From Streptomyces olindensis (GTDB taxonomy: Bacteria > Actinomycetota > Actinomycetes > Streptomycetales > Streptomycetaceae), in NCBI GenBank assembly GCA_000696115.1, contig JJOH01000007.1, positions 124,001-188,000 of the forward strand: a stretch of DNA of 64,000 nt, in the 5' to 3' direction. Positions 1-8,384 of this stretch are shown piece by piece; positions within the stretch are counted from its first letter, which is position 1, and each line of letters opens with the position of its first letter. A program made the position numbers and the translations under genes. The notes under the pieces were generated by a model, which worked only from the letters and a program-made list of their open reading frames with translations, was not told the DNA's origin and did no database searches.

Positions 1-714
1 CAGGTGAGAGGCGCCGGGGACGACGGCGAGGCGGGCGTCCGGGATGCCGGCGACCAGGGTGCGGGCCTCGGCCGGGCCGGTGACCTGGTCGTCGGAGCCG
101 ACGAGGACCAGGGTCGGGACGCCGACGCGCCCGAGCTCGGCCCGGACGTCGAACGAGGCGAGCGCCTCGCAGGCGGCGATGTAGCAGCCGGGGTCGGTGG
201 TGCGGACCATCTGCACGGCCCACTCGGTGATCGCGGGCTGCGCGGCGGCGAACCCGCCGGTGAACCAGCGCTCGGGGGCGGTGCGGGCGATGGGGTCGAG
301 GCCGTTCGTCCGGACGATCACGCCTCTCTGGCGGAACTCGTCGGCCGTGCCGAAGCGGGGCGAGGCGGCGATCAGCGCGAGGGAGGCGAGCCGCTCGGGG
401 TGGCGCAGGGCCAGCTCGATGCCGACGGCACCGCCGAGCGCGCAGCCGGCGTAGCCGAAGCGCTGCACGCCGAGCCCTTCGAGGGTGGTCAGCAGCCGTG
501 TGGTGAGCTCGGTGACCGAGCCCGCCGGGTACGCGGGAGCGCCGCCGTGGCCCGGCAGGTCGAACCGGAAGACGCGCCACTGCTTGATCAGCTCGGGGAC
601 CTGGCGGTCCCACATGTGCCATGTGGTACCCAGGGAGGGACCCAGGATCAGGACGGGAGCCTCTTCTGGCCCGTCAAAGCGGTATTGCAGGGTGTTCGAC
701 GGTGTCTCACTCAC
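1..714 (-). CDS. pcaD: 3-oxoadipate enol-lactonase (alpha/beta hydrolase), 3' end outside window
   Basis: Predicted to hydrolyse 3-oxoadipate enol-lactone in the beta-ketoadipate pathway for protocatechuate and other aromatics; cytoplasmic. The GTG start at 714 gives MSETPSNTLQYRF and an alpha/beta-hydrolase fold with GPSLGTTWHMWD, DLPGHGGAPAYPAG and a late VGSDDQVTGPAEA strand carrying the acid residue. The frame is still open at base 1. In Streptomyces this domain is often fused to a carboxymuconolactone decarboxylase (PcaL), which would lie outside. At the nucleophile elbow the sequence is GCALGG, so the usual Ser of GxSxG is Ala. No pca genes lie upstream; the next gene is an HNH endonuclease 30 bp away, so the operon context appears broken. 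The first ~90 bp recur exactly at 33167-33254. The family call is good; activity is uncertain. Confidence 0.8.
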   Translation of the reverse strand, partial: MSETPSNTLQYRFDGPEEAPVLILGPSLGTTWHMWDRQVPELIKQWRVFRFDLPGHGGAPAYPAGSVTELTTRLLTTLEGLGVQRFGYAGCALGGAVGIELALRHPERLASLALIAASPRFGTADEFRQRGVIVRTNGLDPIARTAPERWFTGGFAAAQPAITEWAVQMVRTTDPGCYIAACEALASFDVRAELGRVGVPTLVLVGSDDQVTGPAEARTLVAGIPDARLAVVPGASHL

Positions 715-1060
715 GCCTCAGACCCTCTCACGTCTCACAAAATCTCACAGAGCCCGGGGAACCCGACGGCTCCTGACCCTCTCGGCGCGACACGTCCGGC
801 ACTGCCGGAACCCTCGGGGATCCAGATACGAGTTCTCCGGCGTGTACGCGTGGCCGTGGGGACAGTGCGTCCTCCTGGCTCGCGCGCTCTCCCAGTCCCT
901 GCGCCGCAGAGCTTCCTTCTTCGGCACGGCTTCCAGGTGATCCGGGTTGCAGCAAAGCGTAAAGTGCCGTCCCCAAGGATCGGCACGACGCACCTGGAAG
1001 CCCTCGGTAATCTCACCGACCAACAACCTGACCACCACACGGTGGACAAGCTGTGTCTTT
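625..1060. repeat. Left direct repeat: start of the enol-lactonase gene plus HNH gene
   Basis: Bases 625-732 match 33167-33274 exactly (108 bp), starting at GGTACC and covering the first 90 bp of the enol-lactonase gene and ~18 bp upstream. Homology continues to ~1060 at roughly 85% identity, with two gaps of ~27 and ~45 bp relative to the right copy. Both copies have the same orientation and bracket ~32.5 kb of decayed accessory DNA. This fits attachment-site-like ends or an unequal-recombination scar. Confidence 0.85.
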
Positions 1061-1164
1061 CCCTCGTAGGAGACCTGGCCGTAGCCTGACTCCCCCTCTC
1101 CATTGCAGCTGCCGGTCCACAGCCAGCAGCCGGTCTCCGGGTCGACCTCGATCTTGCTGGCCAT
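745..1164 (-). CDS. HNH endonuclease, small phage/homing type
   Basis: A 139-residue protein with the layout of small HNH nucleases: CWLWTG near residue 15, GYG then HR, a CCNPDHLEAV block, and a C-terminal zinc-ribbon-like CPHGHAYTPEN...CRTCRAERV. It presumably nicks or cuts DNA. The first metal-binding His of the HNH core (usually DH or RH before the CxNPxHLE block) reads Arg here (FQVRRADP), whereas the decayed copy at 33.3 kb keeps His (FPVRHADP), so this copy may be inactive. The ATG at 1164 has only a weak ribosome site. The gene abuts a broken tyrosine integrase upstream and the enol-lactonase downstream. Confidence 0.6.
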   Translation of the reverse strand: MASKIEVDPETGCWLWTGSCNGEGESGYGQVSYEGKTQLVHRVVVRLLVGEITEGFQVRRADPWGRHFTLCCNPDHLEAVPKKEALRRRDWESARARRTHCPHGHAYTPENSYLDPRGFRQCRTCRAERVRSRRVPRAL

Positions 1165-1179
1165 ACGCCTGGGCAAGTC

Positions 1180-1600
1180 ACACTCGTGTGTCCGGCCCAC
1201 CGCGCAAGGATGTGATCCGGCACGCCGTTGTTGGCCAGGAACGTAAGGCACGACGAACGAGCGTCGTAGAGACGCACGCGGCGGAGACCGAGGATTGCCA
1301 TGAGCCGGTACGCGCGTCGACGAAGCTGCTTGATCGTGAAGGCTGCCCCGGTCTCGTGCACCAAGACGTAGCCGGACTCTGCGTATGCCTCACCAAGGGC
1401 CAGTTTCTCCTTGGCCTGGAGGGCCTTGGACGACTTGAGAGCAGCCAGTACGGGAGCCGGCAACGGAAGTTCCCGTTCACCGGCCAGGGACTTCGTGTCC
1501 TTCTCCACCACGTACAGTCCGCAGACTTCAGCCGGACGTAGACCCATGAGGGACAGCAGGAGCGGCGCGGCTGCCGCCCGCCACCGCCGAGAAAGGCGCG
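1180..1600 (-). pseudogene. Tyrosine recombinase (phage integrase) remnant
   Basis: The minus strand reads LLLSLMGLRPAEVCGLY, then KDTKSLAGERELPLP, LVHETGAAFTIKQLRRRAY, RLYDARSSCLTFLANNGV and HILARWAGHTSV. This is the catalytic half of an actinophage-type integrase: the first Arg sits in GLRPAEV and the GHTSV motif is present. About 20 residues are missing after GLRPAEVCGL (GLYVVEKDTKSL), and homology stops after GHTSVT at ~1180, so the catalytic Tyr is lost. N-terminal domains are absent. It lies inside the left repeat boundary and is probably a relic of the element that built the island. Confidence 0.7.
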
Positions 1601-1604
1601 CCGC

Positions 1605-1848
1605 GGACTGTGTGCAAGTCGGCCCGCGCGCTCAGCATGATCCCGCCCAGGGCACCGGCGACAAGCTCGGCCCACACGGTGGATCGTCGAAGAAGGCCGG
1701 GATCTCCACGCCGCGGATCTTGTCGATGGAGCCTTCGAACAGCTGCAAGCAGTAGGTGCGCAGGTGAGGACGGCCCCCTGGCATCCAGCACCAAGACGGA
1801 TGGCTCATGGGCCAGGACTTCAGCCACGGAAGGGAACTCGTCAGACAC
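1605..1848 (-). pseudogene. Frameshifted small ORF of unknown function
   Basis: It starts MSDEFPSVAEVLAHEPSVLV. The plausible protein then switches frame to RTYCLQLFEGSIDKIRGVEI and AFFDDPP, then back to AELVAGALGGIMLSARADL. The alternation between two frames suggests at least two small indels in a once continuous gene of ~80-100 residues. I do not recognise the family. It lies directly upstream of the integrase remnant. Confidence 0.35.
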
Positions 1849-2283
1849 GGTGTATCACTCGAGCAGGGTGGACGGCGTCCCCACGCCCCGGAATTGCTCA
1901 GCTGGTCGACTGATTCACAGCCAGACTGAGCGGCGGTCCCGGGTATGCCCCGCTCGGCAGACCTCCTCCGGTACAAGATCTCGCTGTGCCGACCTGCGCT
2001 CTCCCGGCGGGAACAATGCTCCTCTTCAACCTTCTCCAACCTTTGGTCACCCAGTACCGCACTGAACGCGCGATAGCCCGCGCGCGGCCAGCGCCCCTGT
2101 CGAGGGAGGTCAGCCAAGGACAGCGCTCCCACATGATCTTGCCCCGACGCCTCCGGCAAGCCGCTCCGCGCGTGGAGCGCGCTGACCCGGTACGAACAAG
2201 CCCGGGTCGCCAGGGGTCCTGCGACAGCCACTGACCGCCGCAGCGGCTCGCCGACCGGGCCCGCCAGGGGCACGCTGGGAAGC
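1849..2283. other. No supportable gene
   Basis: Only short, compositionally poor reading frames on both strands; no recognisable domain, tRNA or terminator. It probably belongs to the island debris. Confidence 0.5.
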
Positions 2284-2508
2284 ATGAGCAGCGCGCCGAT
2301 CGTCGTACATCCGCCCTCCCGCACTGGCGGCCGGAGAGTCACCGTGCACGCCGGGGCCCGGGACGAGATCCTCGGCACCGCCTACAGCGATCACGATCTG
2401 GTGGTGTTCCTCGAAGGAGCGGGCGTCCAGGACGCCGACAGCATCCTGGACGACGACCGGTGGGTTGAATGGCGCGGCGGCCGCGCGCACCAGTGGACCA
2501 CTGCCTGA
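2284..2508 (+). CDS. Small conserved Streptomyces protein of unknown function
   Basis: A 74-residue protein starting MSSAPIVVHPP, with GGRRVTVHAGARDEILGTA, DHDLVVFLEGAG and a C-terminal DDDRWVEWRGGRAHQW. Codon use is typical of a real Streptomyces gene and GGGA sits 5-6 bp before the ATG. It has no transmembrane segment or signal peptide. I recall similar short proteins in Streptomyces genomes without an assigned role. It stands alone, so context gives no clue. Confidence 0.6.
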   Translation: MSSAPIVVHPPSRTGGRRVTVHAGARDEILGTAYSDHDLVVFLEGAGVQDADSILDDDRWVEWRGGRAHQWTTA

Positions 2509-3005
2509 CTATCCGTGCTGAGCTGCGGTCGGCGCTCATGGGCTGCGGCCCGTTCAGTCACTGGACCGATCCGTTCTGGCTGATCCGTCGCCACGGGACG
2601 AGGTGCGTTCTCATGCGAAGGGACCTTTGAGCGCCTGTTCGGACGCACGAGGGGGCAGCCAAGCGGGCAGCTGTCCCCGTCGGTGCCCAAGCCCACTGGT
2701 GCAGGTACCGGCGAAACTGGCCCTGAACGTTCGATTCGCACCTCGTCGCTGCCCGCTTCCCGAAACGGTGAGCAAGTGCTGGCCGTTCCCTAGTCACAAA
2801 CAGGTATAAATCTGTACCAGACAGGCAAGTGGGATTATATTTCTGCCTATCTCTGCCGGATGATGCGGTGCGTGCAGCACCGTCCCGACGAGCTGCCGGA
2901 AAGCGGGTACCTGCCGTGGCACGCGGAGGTTGTGCTGATGTCTTCTCTTTCCGAATCGCTTTCTTCTCGCATTCCTGTGACGTCGTCTGGACGGGGAGAC
3001 CGCGC
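2509..3005. other. Long leader upstream of the WhiB-like gene, with an AT-rich patch
   Basis: No credible gene. Bases ~2795-2845 are unusually AT-rich for this DNA and include GGTA-N8-TACC (2803-2818), an imperfect palindrome that could be the promoter/operator of the WhiB-like gene. Confidence 0.4.
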
Positions 3006-3239
3006 GTGAACTGGCGGGACTTGGCAGCGTGCCGCTTTGAAGACCCCGAACTTTTCTTCCCGATCGGCGAGGACGGCCTGTCGCTGCAGCAGATCGAACA
3101 GGCCCGTGCTGTCTGTAACCGGTGCCCTGTTGTCACAGCATGCGGTAGCTGGGCTCTGCGCACCGGCGAGTACGAGGGCGTGTGGGGCGCGATGACGGCG
3201 AGAGAGCGCCGGGCGTTGCGGCTTTCCCGCAAGACCTGA
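3006..3239 (+). CDS. WhiB-like iron-sulfur regulator (Wbl)
   Basis: A 77-residue Wbl protein. Wbl proteins bind a redox- or NO-sensitive [4Fe-4S] cluster and usually regulate through a primary sigma factor. The four Cys are visible: AACRF near residue 8, then CNRCPVVTAC with the C-x2-C-x5-C spacing. The G-V-W turn appears as YEGVWGAM (commonly GVWGG), followed by the basic tail TARERRALRLSRK. The GTG at 3006 follows GGGGAGACC and gives the usual N-terminus (NWRDLAACRFEDPELFFPIG); the frame could extend to 2829 but that part is not Wbl-like. The cognate role (differentiation, redox stress or resistance) cannot be told from sequence. Confidence 0.85.
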   Translation: MNWRDLAACRFEDPELFFPIGEDGLSLQQIEQARAVCNRCPVVTACGSWALRTGEYEGVWGAMTARERRALRLSRKT

Positions 3240-3244
3240 GCCGA

Positions 3245-3615
3245 CGCTGAGCCCGATCAGGCCGCGAGGAGGAACAGCCAGTACAGCAACATGTTCAGCC
3301 GTGGGAAGGCGACATCCGGCGCGCCGATCTCCAGCGGCATGACCGCGTTGGGCAAACGTCGGCGTCACCAAGAGCAGCAGCATGATCGTGCCGCGCATCG
3401 TGAATGGCTGGCTGTACTGCTTGTCGGACAGACGCTGCAGTCCCAGCCGGCCAGTTCCGCCCGGACCGCCATCGCCAGCAGCCCACCGCCAGGCAGAACC
3501 CGAAAGACGTGATCAGGTAGAGGTGCCCGATCTCCTTGTGGTCGGTCGTGCCAGCTCTCATGGAACTGCGCACGGCACCTGCGACAGCGCTGACGGACGC
3601 CGCTGGCGCCGCCAC
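3245..3615 (-). pseudogene. ctaD: Cytochrome c oxidase subunit I (ctaD) fragment, multiply frameshifted
   Basis: Across three minus-strand frames one reads TTDHKEIGHLYLITSFGF, AMAVRAELAG, RLSDKQYSQPFTMRGTIMLL followed by LLVTPTFA, and [19 protein letters not shown] then [11 protein letters not shown]. This is the N-terminal ~110 residues of heme-copper oxidase subunit I (TTDHK.IGHLYL...FTMHGTIMLL...PTFA). Histidine of FTMHG is Arg here. The rest of the ~560-residue protein is absent. An intact subunit II gene of the same enzyme lies 21 kb away, so an oxidase operon was broken up. Confidence 0.8.
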
Positions 3616-4420
3616 TCACCTCCCTGATCGCACCCTGACTTCGTGGTCATCATTGCCTCCGATCGAGTTGTCCTCCACGGGCGGCAATCCCGATCACCGT
3701 GCCCTTCCACCGACGGGTGCTCGGCAGCCCTCCACGGCTGCATGCGATGCTTCCACGGGCCGCAGTCGGGCGCTTCCTCTCGCCGAGCGGCTGGAGGTGT
3801 TCCGTACGCTCGCCGCCACCTGTCACCGCAGACTGAGCCGACGCTCGACTCGCCCGCTGCGGGCGGGGGCAGCAGCCGCTGCATCAGAGTTGGGGGGGGC
3901 GCCGCTTGGTGTGCAGGAGATGGTGATAAGGCCGTGATGCGTTTGCCGACCGGCTCCTGCTCGATTGACAAGCACTGTGAAGGCCATGACGATCTCGAGG
4001 CCGTACTGACCGATCCTGCCGAGGTCGGACGCCCCGGCCGGTGGGGACCGTGAGGTCGCTGTCCCACACAGGGACGCCGACACTGTCGGTGGTGATGCGC
4101 AGTTCCATCAGGCCGGCGCCGGGGCGTACGCGCGGGCGTTGGAAACTCACCCAACGCAGGGCCGTAAGTTCGGTGGCCCGCGAGGGCCGGAGGTGGCTTC
4201 AAAGTAGCTTGCCGACCGCGGCTCGGCCGGAGTGGCCGTCCGATCCTCCGGGGCGCCCTGGACGCTGATTGATTACGCGGAACGCGTCGCTGTTTACGGA
4301 GCTGACGACCGCGTAAGCCCGCCTCCGCCAGGAGCAGCCTGACGGGGGCAGAGCACCGGCAACAGGCGGCTCCCGGTAGCGCGGTAGCGGTAGGTGCCAC
4401 GACCTTCGGATCCAGCTCGA
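3616..4420. other. Debris between ctaD fragment and SPW gene
   Basis: No intact gene. On the minus strand at ~3830-4150 two frames together read MSFQRPRVRPGAGLMELRIT, DSVGVPVWDSDLTVPTG, then ASDLGRIGQYGLEIVMAF, which looks like a frameshifted short ORF (immunity- or DUF-type) that I cannot assign. The rest shows no domain. Confidence 0.35.
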
Positions 4421-4891
4421 TCACCTGGGCGGGGATGAATGATCGCCGGACGGCCGATCCACCGGGCGGGCGGCTGCGGCGGCCATAAGGGCCAGCAGGA
4501 GCGCGATCACGCCGACGATGATGTTGTTGACTATGGTCCTGGTGGTACTGACGTCTCCTGCTACAACCCAGGGCGCAAAGATCGTCCACACGCTGAGTGC
4601 GCAAGCGGCCCACGCCATGCTGTGCGAGCGCTCGTATGCCCGGCCAAAGCCACCGCTCATGATCACGGCGTATGCGATACCGACGATCAAGTTGTTGATG
4701 GCCAGGGTGGAAAAGCCGTTGAAACCCGCGATCCACGGTGAGGCCGCCAGGTAGAGGCCCGTGATCAGGGCCATCGCCTCGACGGCCTGCGCCCTCGGAG
4801 TACTCGCGACACGCTCGGCCATCTCGTGTCGACTGCGCATGGCGAGGATGTCGGGGTGCGTTTCCATGTCCGACCGGGGATGCGTTGCCAT
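4421..4891 (-). CDS. SPW-repeat membrane protein
   Basis: A 156-residue integral membrane protein of the actinobacterial SPW family. Four hydrophobic helices follow a hydrophilic N-terminus (~50 residues). The signature repeats are AASPWIAGF and, in degenerate form, IFAPWVVAG. The ATG at 4891 follows GGAGG at ideal spacing; a longer frame to 4960 lacks a site. A GGTT-N14-GGGTAC promoter lies 44 bp upstream. SPW proteins are widespread and of unknown function, often in stress regulons. It ends with a short basic tail (PSGDHSSPPR). Confidence 0.85.
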   Translation of the reverse strand: MATHPRSDMETHPDILAMRSRHEMAERVASTPRAQAVEAMALITGLYLAASPWIAGFNGFSTLAINNLIVGIAYAVIMSGGFGRAYERSHSMAWAACALSVWTIFAPWVVAGDVSTTRTIVNNIIVGVIALLLALMAAAAARPVDRPSGDHSSPPR

Positions 4892-4934
4892 TCCGACCTC
4901 CGATTTGCCCGTTATGTGCGTTACGTGAAGGCGG

Positions 4935-4958
4935 GTACCCCTCAGGGGCGGGGTAACC
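4935..4958 (-). promoter_or_regulatory. SigB-type promoter of the SPW gene
   Basis: On the minus strand GGTT, 14 bp, GGGTAC, an exact match to GNNT-N14-16-GGGTAC; the -10 lies 44 bp before the start. Confidence 0.6.
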
Positions 4959-5494
4959 ATCGCAGACCTGCCTGCGTCCTCAGGACCCCACTGCAGGAGG
5001 TGGCCTTCAGAGCGCCTCGCCAGTCCTGAGGGTCTCGCTGCGGCGTCGGATCCGATGACGCGGCCTCCGTCGGGCGCTCAGACTGCGAGGCGCCCGGGAC
5101 GCCGTCCCGGGCGCGGACCGGAAGTGGCGTGCGCGGGGAGCTCCCATCCGGCCGGCCGGACCGAGCCCCGACCCCGCAGCAACGATGGCCTACTCCTGAG
5201 TCCCTACTGAGAGCGGTCCATCTTCAGGCCACAGCGAGCGCGCCTTGCTGATGCGATCGTGGGCAGGCGTAACGGAGACCTCGCCCCCTATGGAGACCAG
5301 TCATGACGGCAGGCGGGCGGCCTCGCATCCGGCAACCGGTCGGCGCGGACGATCCCCCCGGTGCGCATGGATCCGGTCATGCCATAGTGCCCGACACTGT
5401 CATCTCGGCTGATGCGGTAGGGGGAATCGCACGCCCTCTGGGCGCGAGCGGTGGCTGAAAGCCGGCCATGACGGCGAGACTCGCAGGTGGACCT

Positions 5495-5519
5495 GTTGTC
5501 GTCGTCCGGGGCGGGGTAC
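5495..5519 (+). promoter_or_regulatory. SigB-type promoter of the ferritin-like operon
   Basis: GTTG, 15 bp, GGGTAC, ending 43 bp before the ATG at 5563; one mismatch in the -35 (G for T). Confidence 0.55.
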
Positions 5520-5562
5520 CCGCCGGGCGCCCGAGTCCCCCTGTCCCAGGAGGCACCCCCAC

Positions 5563-6762
5563 ATGACCTTCAATCCACTGGAGCAGCGGGGCATCCCGCT
5601 GGATCGGCAGCTGCGCAGCTGGCGGGAGCTGAACGTGCAGCCGATCGACCCCGACCGCTGCGATCCCTATACGCGGTGCCGGATCATCACGATGAACGGC
5701 ATCGAGGTGGAGGCGATCCTCTTCAGCCACCAGCTCGCCCGGAACACGGCCGACCCGGAGGTCAAACGGCAGCTTGCACAGACCCGCTACATCGAGGCGC
5801 AGCAGCAGAAGGTCGTGAACTGGCTGTTGCCGGGCGTCTCCTCGGTGCTGGAGACGACGATCGCCTACGAGCAGGTCGCGGTGGACCTGACGGCGTGGGT
5901 GGCGCGGATGGAGCCGGACCCCTATCTGAAGCAGGCGTACCAGTTCGGTGTCCTGGAGGACTTCGACCACCTGTACCGGTACGCCAACCTCTACGAGATG
6001 ATCGAGCACCGCAAGGCGGAGTCGATCGTCGACAACCTCACCGAGGTCATGCCGGGCAGGCCCACCCGGTACCACCACCGCGATCCGGTCGACAATGTCC
6101 GCGACCCCTACGACAAGGACGCCACGAACCCCCTGTCGAAGCTGCACGCGCTGACGATCTTGTCGGCGGAGCAGCAGACGATGAACTTCTACATGAACAC
6201 CGGCCCCACCTACATGGAGCCGATCGCCCGTCAGCTCTACCAGGAGATCGGCCTCATCGAGGAGGAGCACGTCACCCACTACGAGTCCCTCGTGGACCCG
6301 GGCGAGACGTGGTGGGAGCAGCTCGTCAACCACGAGTACAACGAGTGCTACCTCTACTACTCCTTCATGGAGCAGGAGAGCGACCCGAAGGTGAAGGCGA
6401 TCTGGGAGCTGCACCTGAACATGGAGCTCGAGCACCTCCACCTCGCATGCGACCTGATGCGCCGCCACGACGGACGCGAGCCGCAGGAGGTCCTGGCGCC
6501 GGAGCTGCCCAACGTGCTCACTTTCGAGCCGAACAAGCAGTACCTGCGCGAACTGCTGGATACCCAGATGGACCTCACGACCCTCGGCGCCGGATACGTC
6601 CGCGACGCCCACGAGCGGTTCGAGAAGATGCAGGAGCAGATCCACGGCGGCGAGGCCCCGCCGAGCGACCGGGTGATCACCGAGCACGACGAGATGTTCG
6701 GCCGCGAGTACCGCGTCCAGACCGAGGGCGAGCACCCCGACCCCGCCCAGCGCGAGAAGTGA
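5563..6762 (+). CDS. Ferritin-like (diiron-type) protein, ~400 aa
   Basis: A 399-residue soluble protein rich in helices with repeated Glu/His clusters typical of ferritin-like four-helix bundles: SAEQQTMNFYM (~204), EIGLIEEEHVTHYE (~226), NHEYNECYLYYSFMEQE (~253) and LHLNMELEHLHLACD (~276). The E-x-x-H pairs are the likely metal ligands. It has no signal peptide. The gene sits 11 bp upstream of a hemerythrin-domain gene and behind a GGGTAC promoter, suggesting a two-gene iron/oxygen stress operon. Substrate and reaction are unknown; oxygen or peroxide scavenging and iron storage are both possible. A TTT-free GGAGGCACCCCCAC leader provides the ribosome site. Confidence 0.7.
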   Translation: MTFNPLEQRGIPLDRQLRSWRELNVQPIDPDRCDPYTRCRIITMNGIEVEAILFSHQLARNTADPEVKRQLAQTRYIEAQQQKVVNWLLPGVSSVLETTIAYEQVAVDLTAWVARMEPDPYLKQAYQFGVLEDFDHLYRYANLYEMIEHRKAESIVDNLTEVMPGRPTRYHHRDPVDNVRDPYDKDATNPLSKLHALTILSAEQQTMNFYMNTGPTYMEPIARQLYQEIGLIEEEHVTHYESLVDPGETWWEQLVNHEYNECYLYYSFMEQESDPKVKAIWELHLNMELEHLHLACDLMRRHDGREPQEVLAPELPNVLTFEPNKQYLRELLDTQMDLTTLGAGYVRDAHERFEKMQEQIHGGEAPPSDRVITEHDEMFGREYRVQTEGEHPDPAQREK

Positions 6763-6773
6763 GGACGCCGCAC

Positions 6774-7364
6774 ATGCCCGAACTGCAAACACCCCAGGCC
6801 GGCGACGACCAGGCACCCGACATCGACGTAGTGGCTCTGCTGATGCGTCAGCACGGCGACATCCGCAACCTCTTCGACGAGGTCGAGCAGAGCCAGGGTG
6901 AGGAACGCCGGGACGCCTTCCATCGACTCGTACGCCTGCTGGCCGTGCACGAGACCGCCGAAGAAGAGGTCGTCCACCCCTTCGTCCGCAAGGCGGTCGA
7001 AGGTGGCGAGCAGGTCGTCAGGGATCGCCTGGCGGAGGAGAAGTCGGCGAAGGAGACGCTGGCGGCCCTGGACGACATGGACACCGACGACCCCAAGTTC
7101 ATGCCCCGGCTGATGCAGCTGCGCACCGAGGTCCAGGAGCACGCGCGGGCGGAGGAACGCTACGAGTTCGCCCACATCCGCCGCAGCACCGACGTCACCA
7201 ACCTCGCCGCCATGGCCAAAGCCGTCAAAGCCGCCGAGGCCATGGCGCCCACCCGGCCGCACCCCGGTGTCGAGTCGGCCACCGCCAACGTGGCCCTCGG
7301 TCCGGTGGCCGCACTCGTGGACCGCACGAAAGACGCCGTCCGCAAGGCCATGGGAAAGAGCTGA
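6774..7364 (+). CDS. Hemerythrin HHE-domain protein
   Basis: A 196-residue cytoplasmic protein. The HHE core reads MRQHGDIRNLFDEVE (~25), LLAVHETAEEEVVHPFVRK (~56) and EVQEHARAEERYEF (~125), giving the H and E ligands of a non-heme diiron site. A C-terminal tail (AMAPTRPHPGVES...ALVDRTKDAVRKAMGK) is shared with a frameshifted paralogue at 18.4-18.95 kb. The ATG follows GAGGACGCC, 11 bp after the ferritin-like gene, so the two are co-transcribed. O2, NO or iron sensing is the likely role, by family. Confidence 0.85.
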   Translation: MPELQTPQAGDDQAPDIDVVALLMRQHGDIRNLFDEVEQSQGEERRDAFHRLVRLLAVHETAEEEVVHPFVRKAVEGGEQVVRDRLAEEKSAKETLAALDDMDTDDPKFMPRLMQLRTEVQEHARAEERYEFAHIRRSTDVTNLAAMAKAVKAAEAMAPTRPHPGVESATANVALGPVAALVDRTKDAVRKAMGKS

Positions 7365-7609
7365 CGTACCAGGGAGTCTCAAGTCGGCAGTGCGGGGCTC
7401 GGGCACCGCGGGTGGCCCTTCGCCACGGCCACCCCGTGGCCGTCACCGGCCAGGCCCGCTACGGGCCAGGCGTCCCGGCTGGTGGCGGAGCAGCTCTGCA
7501 ACGGCGTGCACGTCCACGTCGGCGTCCCCAGCCGGAGACCAGCGTGCAGATCCTGAAGGAGATCGGGGTGTGGGGGGCGGGACCAGCCTCTACTGCAGGC
7601 CGGTGCTCC

Positions 7610-7754
7610 TGCCGCGGTACGCGTCTGGGAGGGCCTTCACCCACTTGCGGACCGCGTCGATCACCGCGTCGGCTCTGGCTCACGCTCCAGGCGGGCCAGC
7701 AGCAGGAGCCGGCTCTGCCGCATCCGGGGGCGGGGGGCGTGGCGTAGTACTCAT
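7610..7754 (-). pseudogene. DUF2231 N-terminal remnant (copy 3)
   Basis: Starting MSTTPRPPP at 7754, the nucleotide sequence follows the N-terminus of the DUF2231-Rieske gene at 31104 (MTTTPRRRMRQNR...LLDRLERGPRADAVIDA) but is frameshifted early, and a stop follows the LERE-equivalent. Only ~45 codons are recognisable. Confidence 0.6.
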
Positions 7755-7789
7755 GGTCGGCCGGAACCCCGCTCGTACACTCCCCGACG

Positions 7790-8069
7790 TCCGATGCTCA
7801 CGTCATGCCGATCCGCCGGCCGTCGTCCGTGCTGAGCTGCTCAGGCGCGGGCCGGTGTGGGCCACTCTGTTCCGACCTGATCAGCTGTCCTTGCCCATCG
7901 CCTTGCGGACACGCCGGAAGACCAGCGATCTGCTGAAGCTGCTGGAAGAGGCGGGAGCGGTGACCGCCGAGGTCAGGCGCCGCGCAGTCCGGGCTCTGCC
8001 CGGCCATACGGCGGACGAGGCCACAGAGGAGGCTGCACGGGTGTTCAACACCGACGTAGGGAAGACACC
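7790..8069. pseudogene. Mosaic scrap joined from three other island loci
   Basis: Three segments match other places in this window. Bases 7790-7910 match 18256-18405, the 3' end of the frameshifted hemerythrin gene and downstream DNA (with a gap). Bases 7912-8047 match 20359-20492, the RecQ winged-helix region (RRKTSDLLKLLEEAGAV, RRRAVRALPG, ADEATEEAARVF). Bases 8052-8069 match 22080-22097 exactly. The order of the three donors is preserved, so this looks like the collapsed remains of a second copy of the 18-22 kb segment after large internal deletions. Confidence 0.75.
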
Positions 8070-8384
8070 ACCCTGTACTGGGCTCAGTTAAGCCTTGGTC
8101 AGGGGTCAGGCTGCGGGGACGGGCCGTGACCGTGCCGGTGAAGGAGTGTGCACGTTGCTAGCGGGCTTGCGGCCCACTCGTTCACTTGGCTGAATGGATG
8201 GCGTCCCGGCCGGGCTGGGAAGCAGGCCGTTGCACTGCATGATGTCGCCCGACCGTGGCCGTCGGCCGACCAGAACGGTAGGCCCACACTCTGGGAGGCG
8301 ACCCCCTCTGCCCCGGGTGCGCCGCCGTTTCCGGAATCGCACCCGAGGGAACCCGACGGTGACCCGATGTGAAAGGCCACAGAC
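8070..8384. other. No supportable gene
   Basis: Short, poorly biased frames only; no motif seen. Confidence 0.45.

Larger units (their letters stand above)
4892..5562. other. Divergent promoter region between SPW and ferritin-like genes
   Basis: Non-coding. It contains two divergently facing GGGTAC promoters, at 4935-4958 (minus) and 5495-5519 (plus). No other gene or RNA is recognisable. Confidence 0.6.

Noticed and set aside
4..1089. A 361-codon plus-strand frame opposite the enol-lactonase
   Set aside because: It is the antisense shadow of a real gene; the protein is low-complexity Gly/Arg/Asp with no domain.
5377..6816. A long minus-strand frame opposite the ferritin-like gene
   Set aside because: Val/Leu/Arg-rich antisense product; the plus-strand protein has clear metal-ligand motifs and codon bias.
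7912..8091. A small plus-strand gene with a helical C-terminus
   Set aside because: It is a copied fragment of recQ without its own start.
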